Below, one piece after another: positions 7,960-16,611 of a DNA stretch of 64,000 bases (its first letter is position 1; each line of letters starts with the position of its first letter). The notes under the pieces are model-generated. The model had not been told where the DNA came from. It worked only from the letters and a program-made list of their open reading frames with translations, and did not search any database. The position numbers and the translations under genes were made by a program. The stretch is from CAWIHS01 sp963836005 (GTDB lineage Bacteria > Pseudomonadota > Gammaproteobacteria > GRL18), in assembly GCA_963836005.1 (NCBI GenBank), contig CAWIHS010000001.1:930001-994000 (forward strand), read 5' to 3'.

Positions 7960-8850
7960 CTAAGTCTGAGTAAAATCTAGTTGAAATATATCCTCAAGCT
8001 GGTTTTTTATAATAATTTGTTCAGGCAACTTGCGCATTCTTTTTACGCCGCCACCGCCGACATAAATCGGTATATCGTCTGGTAGTCGTTGCGCTAAATC
8101 GAGCAATTCAGCTCGTAAGCCATTGCTATTATAAGCTCCGGAAAAAGACAGCAAAACAGCATCAGGCTGATATTGCTCAGAGGCCAGAGTTAGTTGATCC
8201 ATTGGAACCTCTGTACCTAAATTAACGACCATTACACCACGATTACGCAACAAACTCTCCAGCATCAATAGTCCAAGGCTGTGCGGTTCACCTGGTAAGG
8301 TTGCCAGAATTACATTACTTGCATTAGCCGCCAATGGGATTTTACTAATTATCGAATCGAGAAACAGAGTTAACTGACGAGTGATAAAATGTTCTTCAAA
8401 GATCCTTAACTCGCCTTTAGCCCATTGATGTCCTACCGTTTGAATCAATGGTACAACTGTTTCAATAATAAAGGTTTCTAAACCCTGCTGAATGAGAGTC
8501 TGTTCCAGAAGTTCCGAAAAGCGCATACTGTCATGGCTGGCCACGCAGTGAATCAACGCATCAAGGCGTGATTGATTGACAGGTTGTATTTTTGATTGTG
8601 TAACCTGTGTAGCTAATGTGTCCGAAATGCTGTCAAGTTCAGATTCCTGCAGCCCCACCACCTTACCTGGGCGCATTCCCTGATCGAGTAAGCGTTTAAT
8701 ATGTTGCAGGATTCTTACCTGCTTCTCGGTATATACCCTTTCACCTTTTGTATTTCGTTCAGGCACAGGAAAACCATATCGGCGTTCCCATATTCTAAGC
8801 GTATCTCTTGCTATACCTGTATCTCTCTCTACCGCACCAATTGGAAACAT
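7960..8850 (-). CDS. litR: LitR/CarH-type B12-binding MerR photoreceptor repressor
   Basis: A 296-residue protein. Residues 1-65 are a MerR winged helix (DTLRIWERRYGFPVPERN). Residues 95-165 are the helical light-sensing bundle and 175-290 the cobalamin-binding fold. The CarH photosensory motif W-x9-E-H is intact (Trp143, Glu153, His154). The GEPHSLG segment supplies the predicted lower axial ligand His190, 36 residues later, close to the spacing in Thermus CarH. Such proteins bind DNA as adenosylcobalamin tetramers in the dark and release it on illumination. The start at 8850 is supported by the immediate HTH. It is convergent with phr and divergent from the lipid operon, whose promoter it most likely controls. 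An operator-like site overlaps its own -35, suggesting autoregulation. Confidence 0.92.
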   Translation of the reverse strand: MFPIGAVERDTGIARDTLRIWERRYGFPVPERNTKGERVYTEKQVRILQHIKRLLDQGMRPGKVVGLQESELDSISDTLATQVTQSKIQPVNQSRLDALIHCVASHDSMRFSELLEQTLIQQGLETFIIETVVPLIQTVGHQWAKGELRIFEEHFITRQLTLFLDSIISKIPLAANASNVILATLPGEPHSLGLLMLESLLRNRGVMVVNLGTEVPMDQLTLASEQYQPDAVLLSFSGAYNSNGLRAELLDLAQRLPDDIPIYVGGGGVKRMRKLPEQIIIKNQLEDIFQLDFTQT

Positions 8851-8877
8851 AATTCAGTTCACTCATTTTTTTAGGCA

Positions 8878-8905
8878 ATTATACACGCTTTTGACGTAGA
8901 CACAA
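8878..8905 (-). promoter_or_regulatory. litR promoter with imperfect operator
   Basis: On the minus strand TTGTGT (8905-8900) and TATAAT (8883-8878) are separated by 16 bp, about 28 nt upstream of the litR ATG. On the plus strand TTGACGTAGACA (8891-8902) matches the light-operon operator TTGTCCTAGACA at 10 of 12 positions and overlaps the -35, consistent with weak autorepression. Confidence 0.55.
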
Positions 8906-8996
8906 AACTTTTTAGATTTTTTTATGGTATTGTTTTTATTGTTTATTTGTGTTTTTTATTTAATTTTACATAAATTAAAATAATTATATTATTTAT

Positions 8997-9031
8997 TTGT
9001 CCTAGACATTAATATAATTTAGAATTATACT
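8997..9031 (+). promoter_or_regulatory. Light-operon promoter with operator over the -35
   Basis: TTGTCCTAGACAT (8997-9009) contains the -35 box TAGACA (9003-9008); a 17-bp spacer leads to TATACT (9026-9031). The start codon follows about 75 bp later. The operator is identical over 12 bases to the one before the fasciclin operon. Placement over the -35 fits repression by the divergent LitR product. Confidence 0.7.
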
Positions 9032-9105
9032 TCACTCAACAGCTCAAATTATGAGTCCGCTTTAAAAAACTAAAAACTTTGCTAAGATCTTATCAGGAGA
9101 AACCA

Positions 9106-10149
9106 ATGAGCATGACTGCACAACGTTCGATTAACTGGGTAGAACAAGGTTACATTCCTGACAGCATAATACGTAAAGGGATTCGCCGACTCCTCAAAGA
9201 GCGTCTTACTGAGATTGCTGCAAATGACATAGAACAGGCAACTGTATCAAAACATCAGTTTATAAAAAGCATGTGCCATTCTCCCATCGCTGTTTCCCCG
9301 GAAAAAGCCAATGAGCAACATTACGAAGTTCCGGCAAAATTTTATGAACTGGTGCTGGGCAATCACAGAAAGTACAGCTGTAGTTACTGGGATAATAAAA
9401 CAACCTCACTCAGCCAGGCTGAAATGAATGCACTCAGGCAAACATGCTCGCATGCTGATCTGGCTGATGGTCAAAACATTCTAGAACTGGGATGCGGCTG
9501 GGGTTCATTAACATTATGGATGGCAGAACATTACCCGGGCAGTCAGATTACGGCTATTTCAAATTCCGTGTCACAGAGACTCTACCTGGAGCAGCTTGCA
9601 AAAGCCAAGGGTATCAACAATATACAGGTCATTACCAGTGACATGAACGATTTTGCCACAAACGAGAAGTTTGACCGGGTTGTTTCTGTCGAAATGTTCG
9701 AGCACATGCGCAATTGGCAGCAATTATTTAACCATGTTGCACAATGGCTCAATAAAGATGGTCAATTTTTTATGCATGTATTTACCCATCGCACTGTTCC
9801 CTACGCCTTTGAGAGCAGGGGTAGCAGTGACTGGATGAGCGAGTATTTTTTTACCGGCGGCATGATGCCCAGTGCCGATTTAGCTCACTATTTTCAGGAC
9901 GATTTACAGCTAACAAAAAGCTGGGCCTGGAATGGTGATCATTATGCTAAAACATCTAATGCCTGGCTAAAAAATATGGATCAAAACAAAGCGGAGATAA
10001 TATCTTTGCTAAATGCTACTTATGGTAATGATATGGCACTTACCTGGTGGATGCGCTGGCGAATATTTTTTATGGCCTGTGCAGAGTTATTCGCCTTTGA
10101 CAATGGACAGCAATGGCATGTCATGCATTACTCATTTAAAAAGAGATAA
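9106..10149 (+). CDS. CFA-synthase-like SAM methyltransferase (first gene of light operon)
   Basis: About 347 residues from the ATG at 9106, which follows CAGGAG by 7 nt; in-frame codons further upstream lack such a site. The N-terminal helical segment is followed by a class I SAM fold: motif I ELGCGWGS at about 127-134, and the CFA-family phrase VVSVEMFEHMRNW. It lacks the longer N-terminal domain and exact active-site phrases of true CFA synthase, which the last gene of this operon has. It resembles the smaller 'coclaurine-type' methyltransferases in the CFA family. Likely substrate: an unsaturated phospholipid acyl chain, by family. Its stop overlaps the next start by one base. Confidence 0.85.
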   Translation: MSMTAQRSINWVEQGYIPDSIIRKGIRRLLKERLTEIAANDIEQATVSKHQFIKSMCHSPIAVSPEKANEQHYEVPAKFYELVLGNHRKYSCSYWDNKTTSLSQAEMNALRQTCSHADLADGQNILELGCGWGSLTLWMAEHYPGSQITAISNSVSQRLYLEQLAKAKGINNIQVITSDMNDFATNEKFDRVVSVEMFEHMRNWQQLFNHVAQWLNKDGQFFMHVFTHRTVPYAFESRGSSDWMSEYFFTGGMMPSADLAHYFQDDLQLTKSWAWNGDHYAKTSNAWLKNMDQNKAEIISLLNATYGNDMALTWWMRWRIFFMACAELFAFDNGQQWHVMHYSFKKR

Positions 10150-10697
10150 TGGCGATGTCACTCCAGGCATTATTAATTAATGTGATTGGCTTCCAGTTAG
10201 GCTGGTTTGCCTGTGTGCTTTCTGCAGCGAACAATCAACCTGTTGCCGGAATTATGATTGCATACATGATTGTAGCCATTCATCTTTATCTTGCTAAAAA
10301 TAAAACTCAAACAATCATTCTGCTTTTATCTGTCACCCTGTTAGGCAGTCTATGGGACAGCTTGCTAAGCAGTCAAAATGTTTTAGTGTTCAATACCGGC
10401 ATTATAGCAACGTTTCTTGCTCCATACTGGATAATCACGATGTGGACTTTATTTGCTACTACTCTCAATGTTTCTTTCCGCTGGTTATATGGGCATTACT
10501 GGTACGCCATGATCATAGGGGCAATTTCAGGACCATTGACTTATCTTGCCGGGGCTGCACTGGGTGCAGTAGTGATACCGCAACCATTGACTGCAATTAT
10601 TATTCTTGCCATAGGCTGGTCTGTGATCTTACCCGTTACTATTAAAATGGCCGAACTACTGGATTGCAAATCTGAACTAAAGGTTGTATACAAATGA
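10149..10697 (+). CDS. DUF2878 integral membrane protein
   Basis: A 182-residue, very hydrophobic protein with about five to six transmembrane helices (INVIGFQLGWFACVL at the start, then IIAYMIVAIHLYLA-like, ILLLSVTLLGSLWDSLL, and a Gly-rich pair near 120-165). Pattern and length match DUF2878, a family routinely found beside photolyase/CFA/DUF1295 genes. No function is established. The ATG at 10149 overlaps the previous stop, and a second ATG six bases on is also possible. Its 3' end overlaps the DUF1295 gene by four bases (ATGA), implying translational coupling. Confidence 0.8.
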   Translation: MAMSLQALLINVIGFQLGWFACVLSAANNQPVAGIMIAYMIVAIHLYLAKNKTQTIILLLSVTLLGSLWDSLLSSQNVLVFNTGIIATFLAPYWIITMWTLFATTLNVSFRWLYGHYWYAMIIGAISGPLTYLAGAALGAVVIPQPLTAIIILAIGWSVILPVTIKMAELLDCKSELKVVYK

Positions 10698-11506
10698 CAT
10701 TTGAAAATTATTTTCAGACATTGATCCCCATGTTGGTGCTGGCAGGTTTATTCTGGTTAATAAGCATCGCAAAAAAAGACGTCAGTATCGTTGACAGTCT
10801 ATGGTCGGTATTTTTTATTGCTGGCTGTATGACCAGCTATGTGCAATTGGATGACCCTGGTTTACGCGCTCAGATAGTGATGCTGCTTGTGTTTATCTGG
10901 GGATTACGTCTTTCACTCTACATCACCCTGCGCCATTGGGGGCATGAGGAAGATCATCGCTACCAGCAAATAAGAAACAATAACCAGCCAAATTTCAAAC
11001 TCAAAAGCTTCTATCTGATTTTTATCTTACAGGCATTACTGGCATGGATTATTTCATTACCGCTTTTCTTTGCCATACATTCAACAGAGGAACTCGGATA
11101 TATCGACTGGCTGGGGATCTTATTGTGGCTCACAGGCATGTATTTTGAATCAATTGGTGATTACCAGCTATGGAAATTTAAGCAAATCAGCAGTAACAGA
11201 GGAAAAATTTACACCCGGGGGTTATGGGCATACACCCGCCATCCGAACTATTTCGGCGAGTTTCTGATCTGGTGGGGGTATTTTTGTTTAAGCCTTTCTG
11301 CGGGTGGTGTTGCGGTTTTCATAGCGGTCATTTCACCCTTTATAATGACCTTTCTGTTAATGAAATTTTCCGGGGTGGCTTTATTGGAAAAAAGTATGAA
11401 AAAAAGATCCGGTTACGAAGACTATATGCTCAATACCAATGCTTTCTTTCCCGCATTCAGCAAATTTTCAGCTAATAGTTCTAATAACAAAAAGGTGCAA
11501 TCATGA
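10694..11506 (+). CDS. DUF1295 membrane protein (steroid 5-alpha-reductase-like)
   Basis: A 270-residue membrane protein with about six helices. The C-terminal catalytic-like region reads YTRGLWAYTRHPNYFGEFLIWWG, the signature shared by DUF1295, isoprenylcysteine methyltransferases and steroid 5-alpha-reductases. An earlier phrase, VSIVDSLWS, is also typical of DUF1295. By family it may reduce or methylate a lipid at the membrane; the actual substrate is not known. It overlaps both neighbours by four bases, so it belongs to the light operon. Relatives occur in photooxidative-stress operons with CFA-like enzymes in other proteobacteria. Confidence 0.88.
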   Translation: MTFENYFQTLIPMLVLAGLFWLISIAKKDVSIVDSLWSVFFIAGCMTSYVQLDDPGLRAQIVMLLVFIWGLRLSLYITLRHWGHEEDHRYQQIRNNNQPNFKLKSFYLIFILQALLAWIISLPLFFAIHSTEELGYIDWLGILLWLTGMYFESIGDYQLWKFKQISSNRGKIYTRGLWAYTRHPNYFGEFLIWWGYFCLSLSAGGVAVFIAVISPFIMTFLLMKFSGVALLEKSMKKRSGYEDYMLNTNAFFPAFSKFSANSSNNKKVQS

Positions 11507-12207
11507 GAAAAATGAACAGCAGGTTAGTATTAGTTGCATTTGCATGTCTGGCGTTGTTTCCTGCTTCTTACTCACAAGCCAGCTCACTGCAGAATGAACG
11601 AGACTGGATGTTTAAAGTTTACCTGGATGATACCCCAATTGGATATCACCGTTTCCAGCTGAAGCAGAAAGACAACCAGCAGCAGATTATCAGTAAAGCA
11701 AAATTTGATATCAAATTGTTGTTTCTATCAGTGTTTACATACGATCATGAAAACACAGAAATATGGAGTAATCAATGTCTAAAGAATCTCACATCGAAAA
11801 CGGATAGCAATGGTGAGCTTAATTATGTCAAGCTGCATAAGAATGACTTCACTGACAGAGCTAACAACGTCGACGCAAAGTTCAATTCTACCGTTGTTGA
11901 AACAGCCAAAGGTAAGCAGACTTTTAATAGATGCATAAGAAGTTTTGCCTATTGGGATCTGCAGTTACTGAAAACTGATAAAGTTCTTAATACACAAACG
12001 GGTGAACTTGTCGATATTGAATTAAATCACATTGGCTCAGACATAATAACTTTAAATAAAAAAGACATAGACACTGAACACTATCAATTGCTGGGTGAAA
12101 ACATAGAAATCGATCTCTGGTATTCAATAAATAATCAGTGGTTAGCCTTAAAATCAAAAACAGAAAGCGGTAAAAGTATTTACTACCAGTTACAGGATGA
12201 CAAATAA
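11503..12207 (+). CDS. Exported DUF6134-like protein
   Basis: A 234-residue protein with a signal peptide ending near SQA-SS (residues 1-27). The mature part begins with a beta-rich region (MFKVYLDDTPIGYHRFQLK) and closes with a domain ending ESGKSIYYQL. It resembles DUF6134/DUF3108-like periplasmic proteins predicted to bind hydrophobic ligands; this match is by general pattern only. It has two to three Cys, one near SNQC and one near NRCI. It overlaps the DUF1295 stop by four bases and is two bases from the lipocalin gene. A periplasmic lipid-handling role in the operon is an inference. Confidence 0.6.
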   Translation: MRKMNSRLVLVAFACLALFPASYSQASSLQNERDWMFKVYLDDTPIGYHRFQLKQKDNQQQIISKAKFDIKLLFLSVFTYDHENTEIWSNQCLKNLTSKTDSNGELNYVKLHKNDFTDRANNVDAKFNSTVVETAKGKQTFNRCIRSFAYWDLQLLKTDKVLNTQTGELVDIELNHIGSDIITLNKKDIDTEHYQLLGENIEIDLWYSINNQWLALKSKTESGKSIYYQLQDDK

Positions 12208-12209
12208 AC

Positions 12210-12824
12210 ATGAAAATGATTTTAATGACAGTTGCCTGCGGTTTTATTATTGGCTGTTCTTCTGCACCAATGCTTCCTCTACCCAGAGCACAGAATATAG
12301 ATCTGCAGCAATTTATGGGTGACTGGTATGTTATCGCCAACAAACCTACTTTTCTGGAAAAAAACGCCTATAACGCCCTGGAAAGTTATTCAATGAATGA
12401 GGACGGCACTATTGCTACGACATTTAGTTTTAATAAAAACAGTTTTGATGGCGAACGTGTTTCCTATCATCCTCAGGGCTTTGTAAATGCTGAGGATAAT
12501 AGTCAGTGGGGTATGCAATTTATCTGGCCCATTAAAGCAGAATATATCATTGCCTATCTTAGCCCGGATTACCAGCAAACAATTATTGCCCGCAGCAACC
12601 GTGATTATGTATGGATTATGGCGCGGACTCCAGTTATCAGTGATGACACCTATAACCACTTAATTAATTTATGTGTAGAGATGGGTTACAGGAAAAGTGA
12701 TATACGGAAAATTCCCCATCAAATATCTTCGCAATCACCTCAGGCCGCTATTCCATCAAATACAAACTCCGATATAAAAAACTATCAATTGTTAACTGTT
12801 AAGTCAGGAAAATATATCTTATGA
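12210..12824 (+). CDS. Second Blc-type lipocalin lipoprotein
   Basis: A 204-residue lipoprotein. The lipobox is IIGC (Cys16). The lipocalin signature is GDWYVIANKPTFLEKNAYN (about 36-54), and the second conserved box is YVWIMARTP near 138. About 35 Ser/Gln-rich residues extend beyond the usual Blc end. It differs clearly from the lipocalin at 4644 (NKPTFLEK versus RLDHSFER), so this is not a recent duplication. By family it binds lipids at the outer membrane. It sits between an exported protein and the FAD oxidoreductase, overlapping the latter by four bases. Confidence 0.87.
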   Translation: MKMILMTVACGFIIGCSSAPMLPLPRAQNIDLQQFMGDWYVIANKPTFLEKNAYNALESYSMNEDGTIATTFSFNKNSFDGERVSYHPQGFVNAEDNSQWGMQFIWPIKAEYIIAYLSPDYQQTIIARSNRDYVWIMARTPVISDDTYNHLINLCVEMGYRKSDIRKIPHQISSQSPQAAIPSNTNSDIKNYQLLTVKSGKYIL

Positions 12825-14098
12825 AAATTGCAATTATAGGCACAGGAATTTCAGGCAATGTTCTGGCTTATCATTTACATAAAGATCATGATATTAGTGT
12901 ATTCGAAGCCAATGATTATATTGGTGGACACACCCATACTCATGACATAGATGTCAATGGTCAGCAGTATAAAATTGATACCGGTTTTATTGTTTTTAAT
13001 GAAAAAACCTATCCAAATTTTATAGCATTATTGAATCAGCTCAACATTGCTTCACAACCATCAACAATGAGTTTCAGTGTCAAATGTGAATTATCAGGTC
13101 TTGAGTATAATGGCAGCAACATTAACACCTTATTTGCACAGCGCAGCAACCTGTTCAGACCCTCTTTCTATCAGATGATAGCAGACATCTTACGATTTAA
13201 TCGTGAAGCCCCGGATATCATGAATTCTCCTGAGAGCATCATGAGTCTCGGTCACTACTTAAAGATTAATCAATATTCACAGCAGTTTATTGATCAGTAC
13301 ATTATACCGATGGGTTCAGCCATCTGGTCCAGCAGTTATGAACAAATGCTGGATTTTCCAGCGCAATTTTTTATCCGTTTTTTTATCAATCATGGATTAT
13401 TAAATGTAAAGAACAGGCCACAATGGTTTGTAATCAAGGGCGGTTCTAATGCCTATCTCAAAAAGCTGATCAGTGGTTTTAAAGACAAAATCCGCTTGAA
13501 CACACCGGTAAAAATGGTCAATCGATATGAGGATCATGTTGAAATACTGTGTGAAAACAGACTGCCGGAAAAATTTGACTATGTTTTCTTTGCCTGCCAT
13601 AGCGATCAGGCCTTAGCCATGCTCAATAACATTAATCGGTTTGAAGAAAATATCCTGTCGGCATTTCCCTACCAGAAAAATGAAGCTATATTACATACTG
13701 ACACAGATTTATTACCCAAACGCAAGCTGGCCTGGGCCTCCTGGAATTACCATCGCCTGCATAATAAAGATAAGCCAGTCGCACTTACATATAATATGAA
13801 TATTCTACAGCATATTAACTGCAAGGAAACCTTCTGTGTTACCTTGAATAACAGCAGTGCCATTAATGAACATAAAATACTAAAGCGGCTAGAGTATTCA
13901 CATCCTCTGTTTACTCACAGAACAATTGATGCTCAGAAACAGCACAGCCGGCTAAATGGTACAAATCGTTGTTTTTATGCAGGCGCCTACTGGCGTTCTG
14001 GATTTCATGAAGATGGTGTTGTGAGTGCTCTTGATGCACTTAAAGACTTTCAGGAGCAAACAGGTTATGAACAGCAAGATATACGCCGGGCAAGTTAG
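12821..14098 (+). CDS. FAD-dependent amine-oxidase-like oxidoreductase
   Basis: A 425-residue flavoprotein. The Rossmann FAD motif is at the N-terminus (IAIIGTGISGNVLAYHL), followed by FEANDYIGGHTHTH and DTGFIVFNEKTYPNF, and the C-terminus carries CFYAGAYWRSGFHEDGVVSAL, which binds FAD. The family includes amine oxidases, desaturases and cyclopropane/furan fatty-acid pathway oxidases. Association with DUF1365 and CFA synthase is highly conserved in bacteria, so a fatty-acyl substrate is more likely than an amine. It overlaps the upstream lipocalin by four bases and the downstream DUF1365 gene by 32 bases. Confidence 0.87.
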   Translation: MKIAIIGTGISGNVLAYHLHKDHDISVFEANDYIGGHTHTHDIDVNGQQYKIDTGFIVFNEKTYPNFIALLNQLNIASQPSTMSFSVKCELSGLEYNGSNINTLFAQRSNLFRPSFYQMIADILRFNREAPDIMNSPESIMSLGHYLKINQYSQQFIDQYIIPMGSAIWSSSYEQMLDFPAQFFIRFFINHGLLNVKNRPQWFVIKGGSNAYLKKLISGFKDKIRLNTPVKMVNRYEDHVEILCENRLPEKFDYVFFACHSDQALAMLNNINRFEENILSAFPYQKNEAILHTDTDLLPKRKLAWASWNYHRLHNKDKPVALTYNMNILQHINCKETFCVTLNNSSAINEHKILKRLEYSHPLFTHRTIDAQKQHSRLNGTNRCFYAGAYWRSGFHEDGVVSALDALKDFQEQTGYEQQDIRRAS

Positions 14099-14843
14099 AC
14101 ATAGACGTCATATACCTCATGACCACCATTTCAGTTATAAGCTGTTTATGATGTATCTAGATCTGGATGAGTTGCCCGAACTTTTTGATCCATTTATGTT
14201 TTGGTCCGCAGACAAATTTAATCTGGCGTATTTTAATCGCAAAGATCATATGGGGGATCCTGCGCAATCACTTAAACAATCTGTATTTGATTTGGTGTTA
14301 GAGCAAACCGGCATACAACTCAATGGACCTGTTCGTTTATTGACTAATTTAAGATACTTCGGCTATGGGTTTAATCCGGTAAGTTTTTTTTATTGCTTCA
14401 CTGAAGATGGCAACGATATTGTGGCGATTGTAGCAGAGGTTAACAATACACCCTGGGGAGAACAATATTGCTATGTTTTTCCAGATACCGATAATCAGGG
14501 TAGTAAAAAAAAGCATCGATATGAGCTCGAAAAATCATTCCATGTTTCGCCATTTAATCCAATGGACCAGCATTATAAATGGTCCATTACTTCGCCTCAG
14601 CAGCAGTTGAGCGTGCATATTGAAAACTGGAAAGAGGACGCAAAAGTCTTCGATGCCTCCTTGACTCTTCAGGCACGACCTGTCAATTCAGCTTCGCTAA
14701 CCAAAACCTTGAAACAGTTTCCACTGATGACAGCTAAAGTAACTGCGACCATTTATTACCAGGCTCTCAAATTATTGCTCAAGCGAACCCCGCTTTACCC
14801 ACACCCTGATAAAATTTTACAACCGCAAACCAGACATAAATGA
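14067..14843 (+). CDS. DUF1365 family protein
   Basis: About 258 residues from the ATG at 14067 (MNSKIYAGQVRHRRHIPHDH), which follows CAGGAG inside the previous gene; Met codons upstream would lengthen the overlap without a better site. Family landmarks are RHRRHIPHDHHFSYKLFMMYLDLDELPELF at the N-terminus (a His-rich box), LTNLRYFGYGFNPVSFFYC in the middle and KSFHVSPFNPMDQHYKW. DUF1365 proteins nearly always accompany this type of FAD oxidoreductase and a CFA synthase; the reaction is unproven. It is nine bases upstream of the CFA synthase gene. Confidence 0.9.
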   Translation: MNSKIYAGQVRHRRHIPHDHHFSYKLFMMYLDLDELPELFDPFMFWSADKFNLAYFNRKDHMGDPAQSLKQSVFDLVLEQTGIQLNGPVRLLTNLRYFGYGFNPVSFFYCFTEDGNDIVAIVAEVNNTPWGEQYCYVFPDTDNQGSKKKHRYELEKSFHVSPFNPMDQHYKWSITSPQQQLSVHIENWKEDAKVFDASLTLQARPVNSASLTKTLKQFPLMTAKVTATIYYQALKLLLKRTPLYPHPDKILQPQTRHK

Positions 14844-14851
14844 GGTAGCTC

Positions 14852-16105
14852 ATGAAAGCTAATATCATTCCTGCATCACAAATTCAGTCAAAAGATTCAT
14901 CGCGCTTAATTGATCAAATAGCAAAACGCATTGTATTAGAAAAATTAACTCATATGAGTTATGGTTTTTTAAGGATCGTAGACAGTGATCAGATGCATGA
15001 ATTTGGTTCATTAAAAAATAATGAACTTAAAGCCGTGATCACGGTACGAAATCCAGGATTTTATAGTGCCGTTGCTTTTGGCGGCAGTGTTGGGGCCGGA
15101 GAAGCTTATTTTCTGGGCGACTGGGATTGTGATAATTTGACTCATCTTATCCGTCTGTTAATCATTAATCGTGATGTCATAGATACAATGGACAGCGGCT
15201 TTAGTCGGCTCAAAGCAGCAGTTAACAAAATTTTACACTGGGCAAACCGCAATACCTGTAAAGGCAGTCTGCGTAATATTGCGGCACATTATGACATTGG
15301 CAATGATCTTTTCGAGCTTATGCTGGATCCCGGCATGATGTATTCCTCTGCCATTTACAGCAATAAACAGACTACTCTGGAACAGGCAGCCAGATATAAA
15401 CTGGAACATATTTGTCAAAAACTTCAGCTTTGTGAATCGGATCATTTACTGGAAATTGGTACTGGCTGGGGCACAATGGCAATTCATGCTGCAAAAAACT
15501 ATGGCTGTCATGTCACTACAACCACCATCTCAAAAGAACAGTTTTTATATGCTCAAAAAAGAATTAAAGAAGAAAAGCTTGAAGATAAAATTACGCTTCT
15601 ATTTAAAGACTATAGAAACCTGAGCGGTAAATATGACAAATTAGTCTCTATAGAAATGATTGAAGCTGTTGGGTTGAATAATCTGGGGCTGTATTTTAGG
15701 CAATGTTCCCAGCTGATCAAAGCCAGCGGTATCATTTGTATTCAAGCCATCACTATTGCAGAAGAACGCTATGAAAAGGCTAAAAAACAGGTTGATTTTA
15801 TTCAGAAGTATATCTTTCCAGGCGGCAGCCTGCCTTCTCTTAAGGCTATGTCAAAAGCAATCAAGCACACAACAGATATGAGTATTGATGATATTGAAGA
15901 TATTGGCTTACATTATGCCAGGACATTACATGACTGGCGTGAGCGTTTTTTTCAGAATGAATCGAGAATAAGAAAATTAGGTTACAGCGAAACCTTTGTA
16001 CGTCTCTGGGAGTTTTATTTATGTTATTGTGAAGGCGGTTTCAGGCAACGCTCTATCAGCACGTTACAACTTACTTTGACTAAACCTGACTTGTGCTCTA
16101 ATTAG
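14852..16105 (+). CDS. cfa: Cyclopropane-fatty-acyl-phospholipid synthase
   Basis: A 417-residue enzyme, full length for CFA synthase. It has an N-terminal lipid-binding domain (YGFLRIVD, then GGSVGAGEAYFLGDWDCDNL at 77-96), followed by AHYDIGNDLFELMLDP (145-160), the SAM motif EIGTGWG (201-207) and IEMIEAVG. The C-terminal IFPGGSLPS and RTLHDWRERF phrases are diagnostic. It transfers a methylene group from SAM to acyl double bonds in membrane phospholipids, hardening the membrane to acid and oxidative stress. GAGGTAG precedes the ATG. It is the last gene of the operon and is followed by two stem-loops. Confidence 0.93.
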   Translation: MKANIIPASQIQSKDSSRLIDQIAKRIVLEKLTHMSYGFLRIVDSDQMHEFGSLKNNELKAVITVRNPGFYSAVAFGGSVGAGEAYFLGDWDCDNLTHLIRLLIINRDVIDTMDSGFSRLKAAVNKILHWANRNTCKGSLRNIAAHYDIGNDLFELMLDPGMMYSSAIYSNKQTTLEQAARYKLEHICQKLQLCESDHLLEIGTGWGTMAIHAAKNYGCHVTTTTISKEQFLYAQKRIKEEKLEDKITLLFKDYRNLSGKYDKLVSIEMIEAVGLNNLGLYFRQCSQLIKASGIICIQAITIAEERYEKAKKQVDFIQKYIFPGGSLPSLKAMSKAIKHTTDMSIDDIEDIGLHYARTLHDWRERFFQNESRIRKLGYSETFVRLWEFYLCYCEGGFRQRSISTLQLTLTKPDLCSN

Positions 16106-16112
16106 TTTCCAA

Positions 16113-16174
16113 CCATAATATAGCCATCCTGGCTTTATTATGGAACGTAAAAGAAAAAGTGTAATTTTTCTTTT
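16113..16174 (+). terminator. Two stem-loops ending the light operon
   Basis: CCATAATA...GCC-atcct-GGC...TATTATGG (16113-16143) is a strong hairpin 8 bp after the cfa stop. A second perfect inverted repeat, AAAAGAAAAA-gtgtaa-TTTTTCTTTT (16149-16174), ends in a T-rich arm and can serve as a bidirectional terminator. Confidence 0.65.
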
Positions 16175-16202
16175 ACTGCATTTTCAATGATTTGTTATCA
16201 TT

Positions 16203-16250
16203 CATACGTAGGTACTGAAGGAGAATCGGCTATTTGTTCGAGATTCTAAA
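16203..16250. repeat. Solo degenerate end of family A element
   Basis: CATACGTAGGTACTGAAG at 16203-16220 matches the family A terminus at all but one base, and about 30 bp more are partly similar. No partner end is visible downstream, so this is a broken copy. It sits just beyond the operon terminators, at the edge of a patch of transposase debris. Confidence 0.5.
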
Positions 16251-16319
16251 GCACGATAATAACAAGGCAGTGGGGGTCGGACCTGCATAACACGTTGATT
16301 TCTATGCAATCTTTCTCGA

Positions 16320-16602
16320 TTAAGCTCTGTGATTTCCCCTTAAACAGGCCATTTTACCCATAAAATCAGCCTCGTAAGTTGCTGGGGATTCTTTGAGTAC
16401 AATGACCCCTTCCGGTTTCAACTGACTCGCAGTGCATTCCAGGCACATTTAATCCTATCTTTATCTCATCGACAAACTCAGAACCACCTATAGCAAGACT
16501 TTCTGACCATTCGCCATTTCGAATGTGTTGTTCAGTCTATAAACTCACTTCAACCCATTCCCGACACGCCTGGCGAAGTTGTATGGGTTCCCTGAAACCA
16601 AA
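16320..16602 (-). pseudogene. C-terminal remnant of a RAYT (Y1) transposase
   Basis: Minus-strand conceptual translation gives EPIQLRQACREWVEVSL, a stop, TEQHIRNGEWSESLAIG, GSEFVDEIKIGL, then after a frameshift LKESPATYEADFMGKM. These follow the order of the C-terminal part of REP-associated tyrosine transposases. The N-terminal catalytic HUH region is absent, and an in-frame stop plus a frameshift make it inactive. It abuts the IS630 remnant. Confidence 0.6.
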
Positions 16603-16611
16603 TATACCCGA

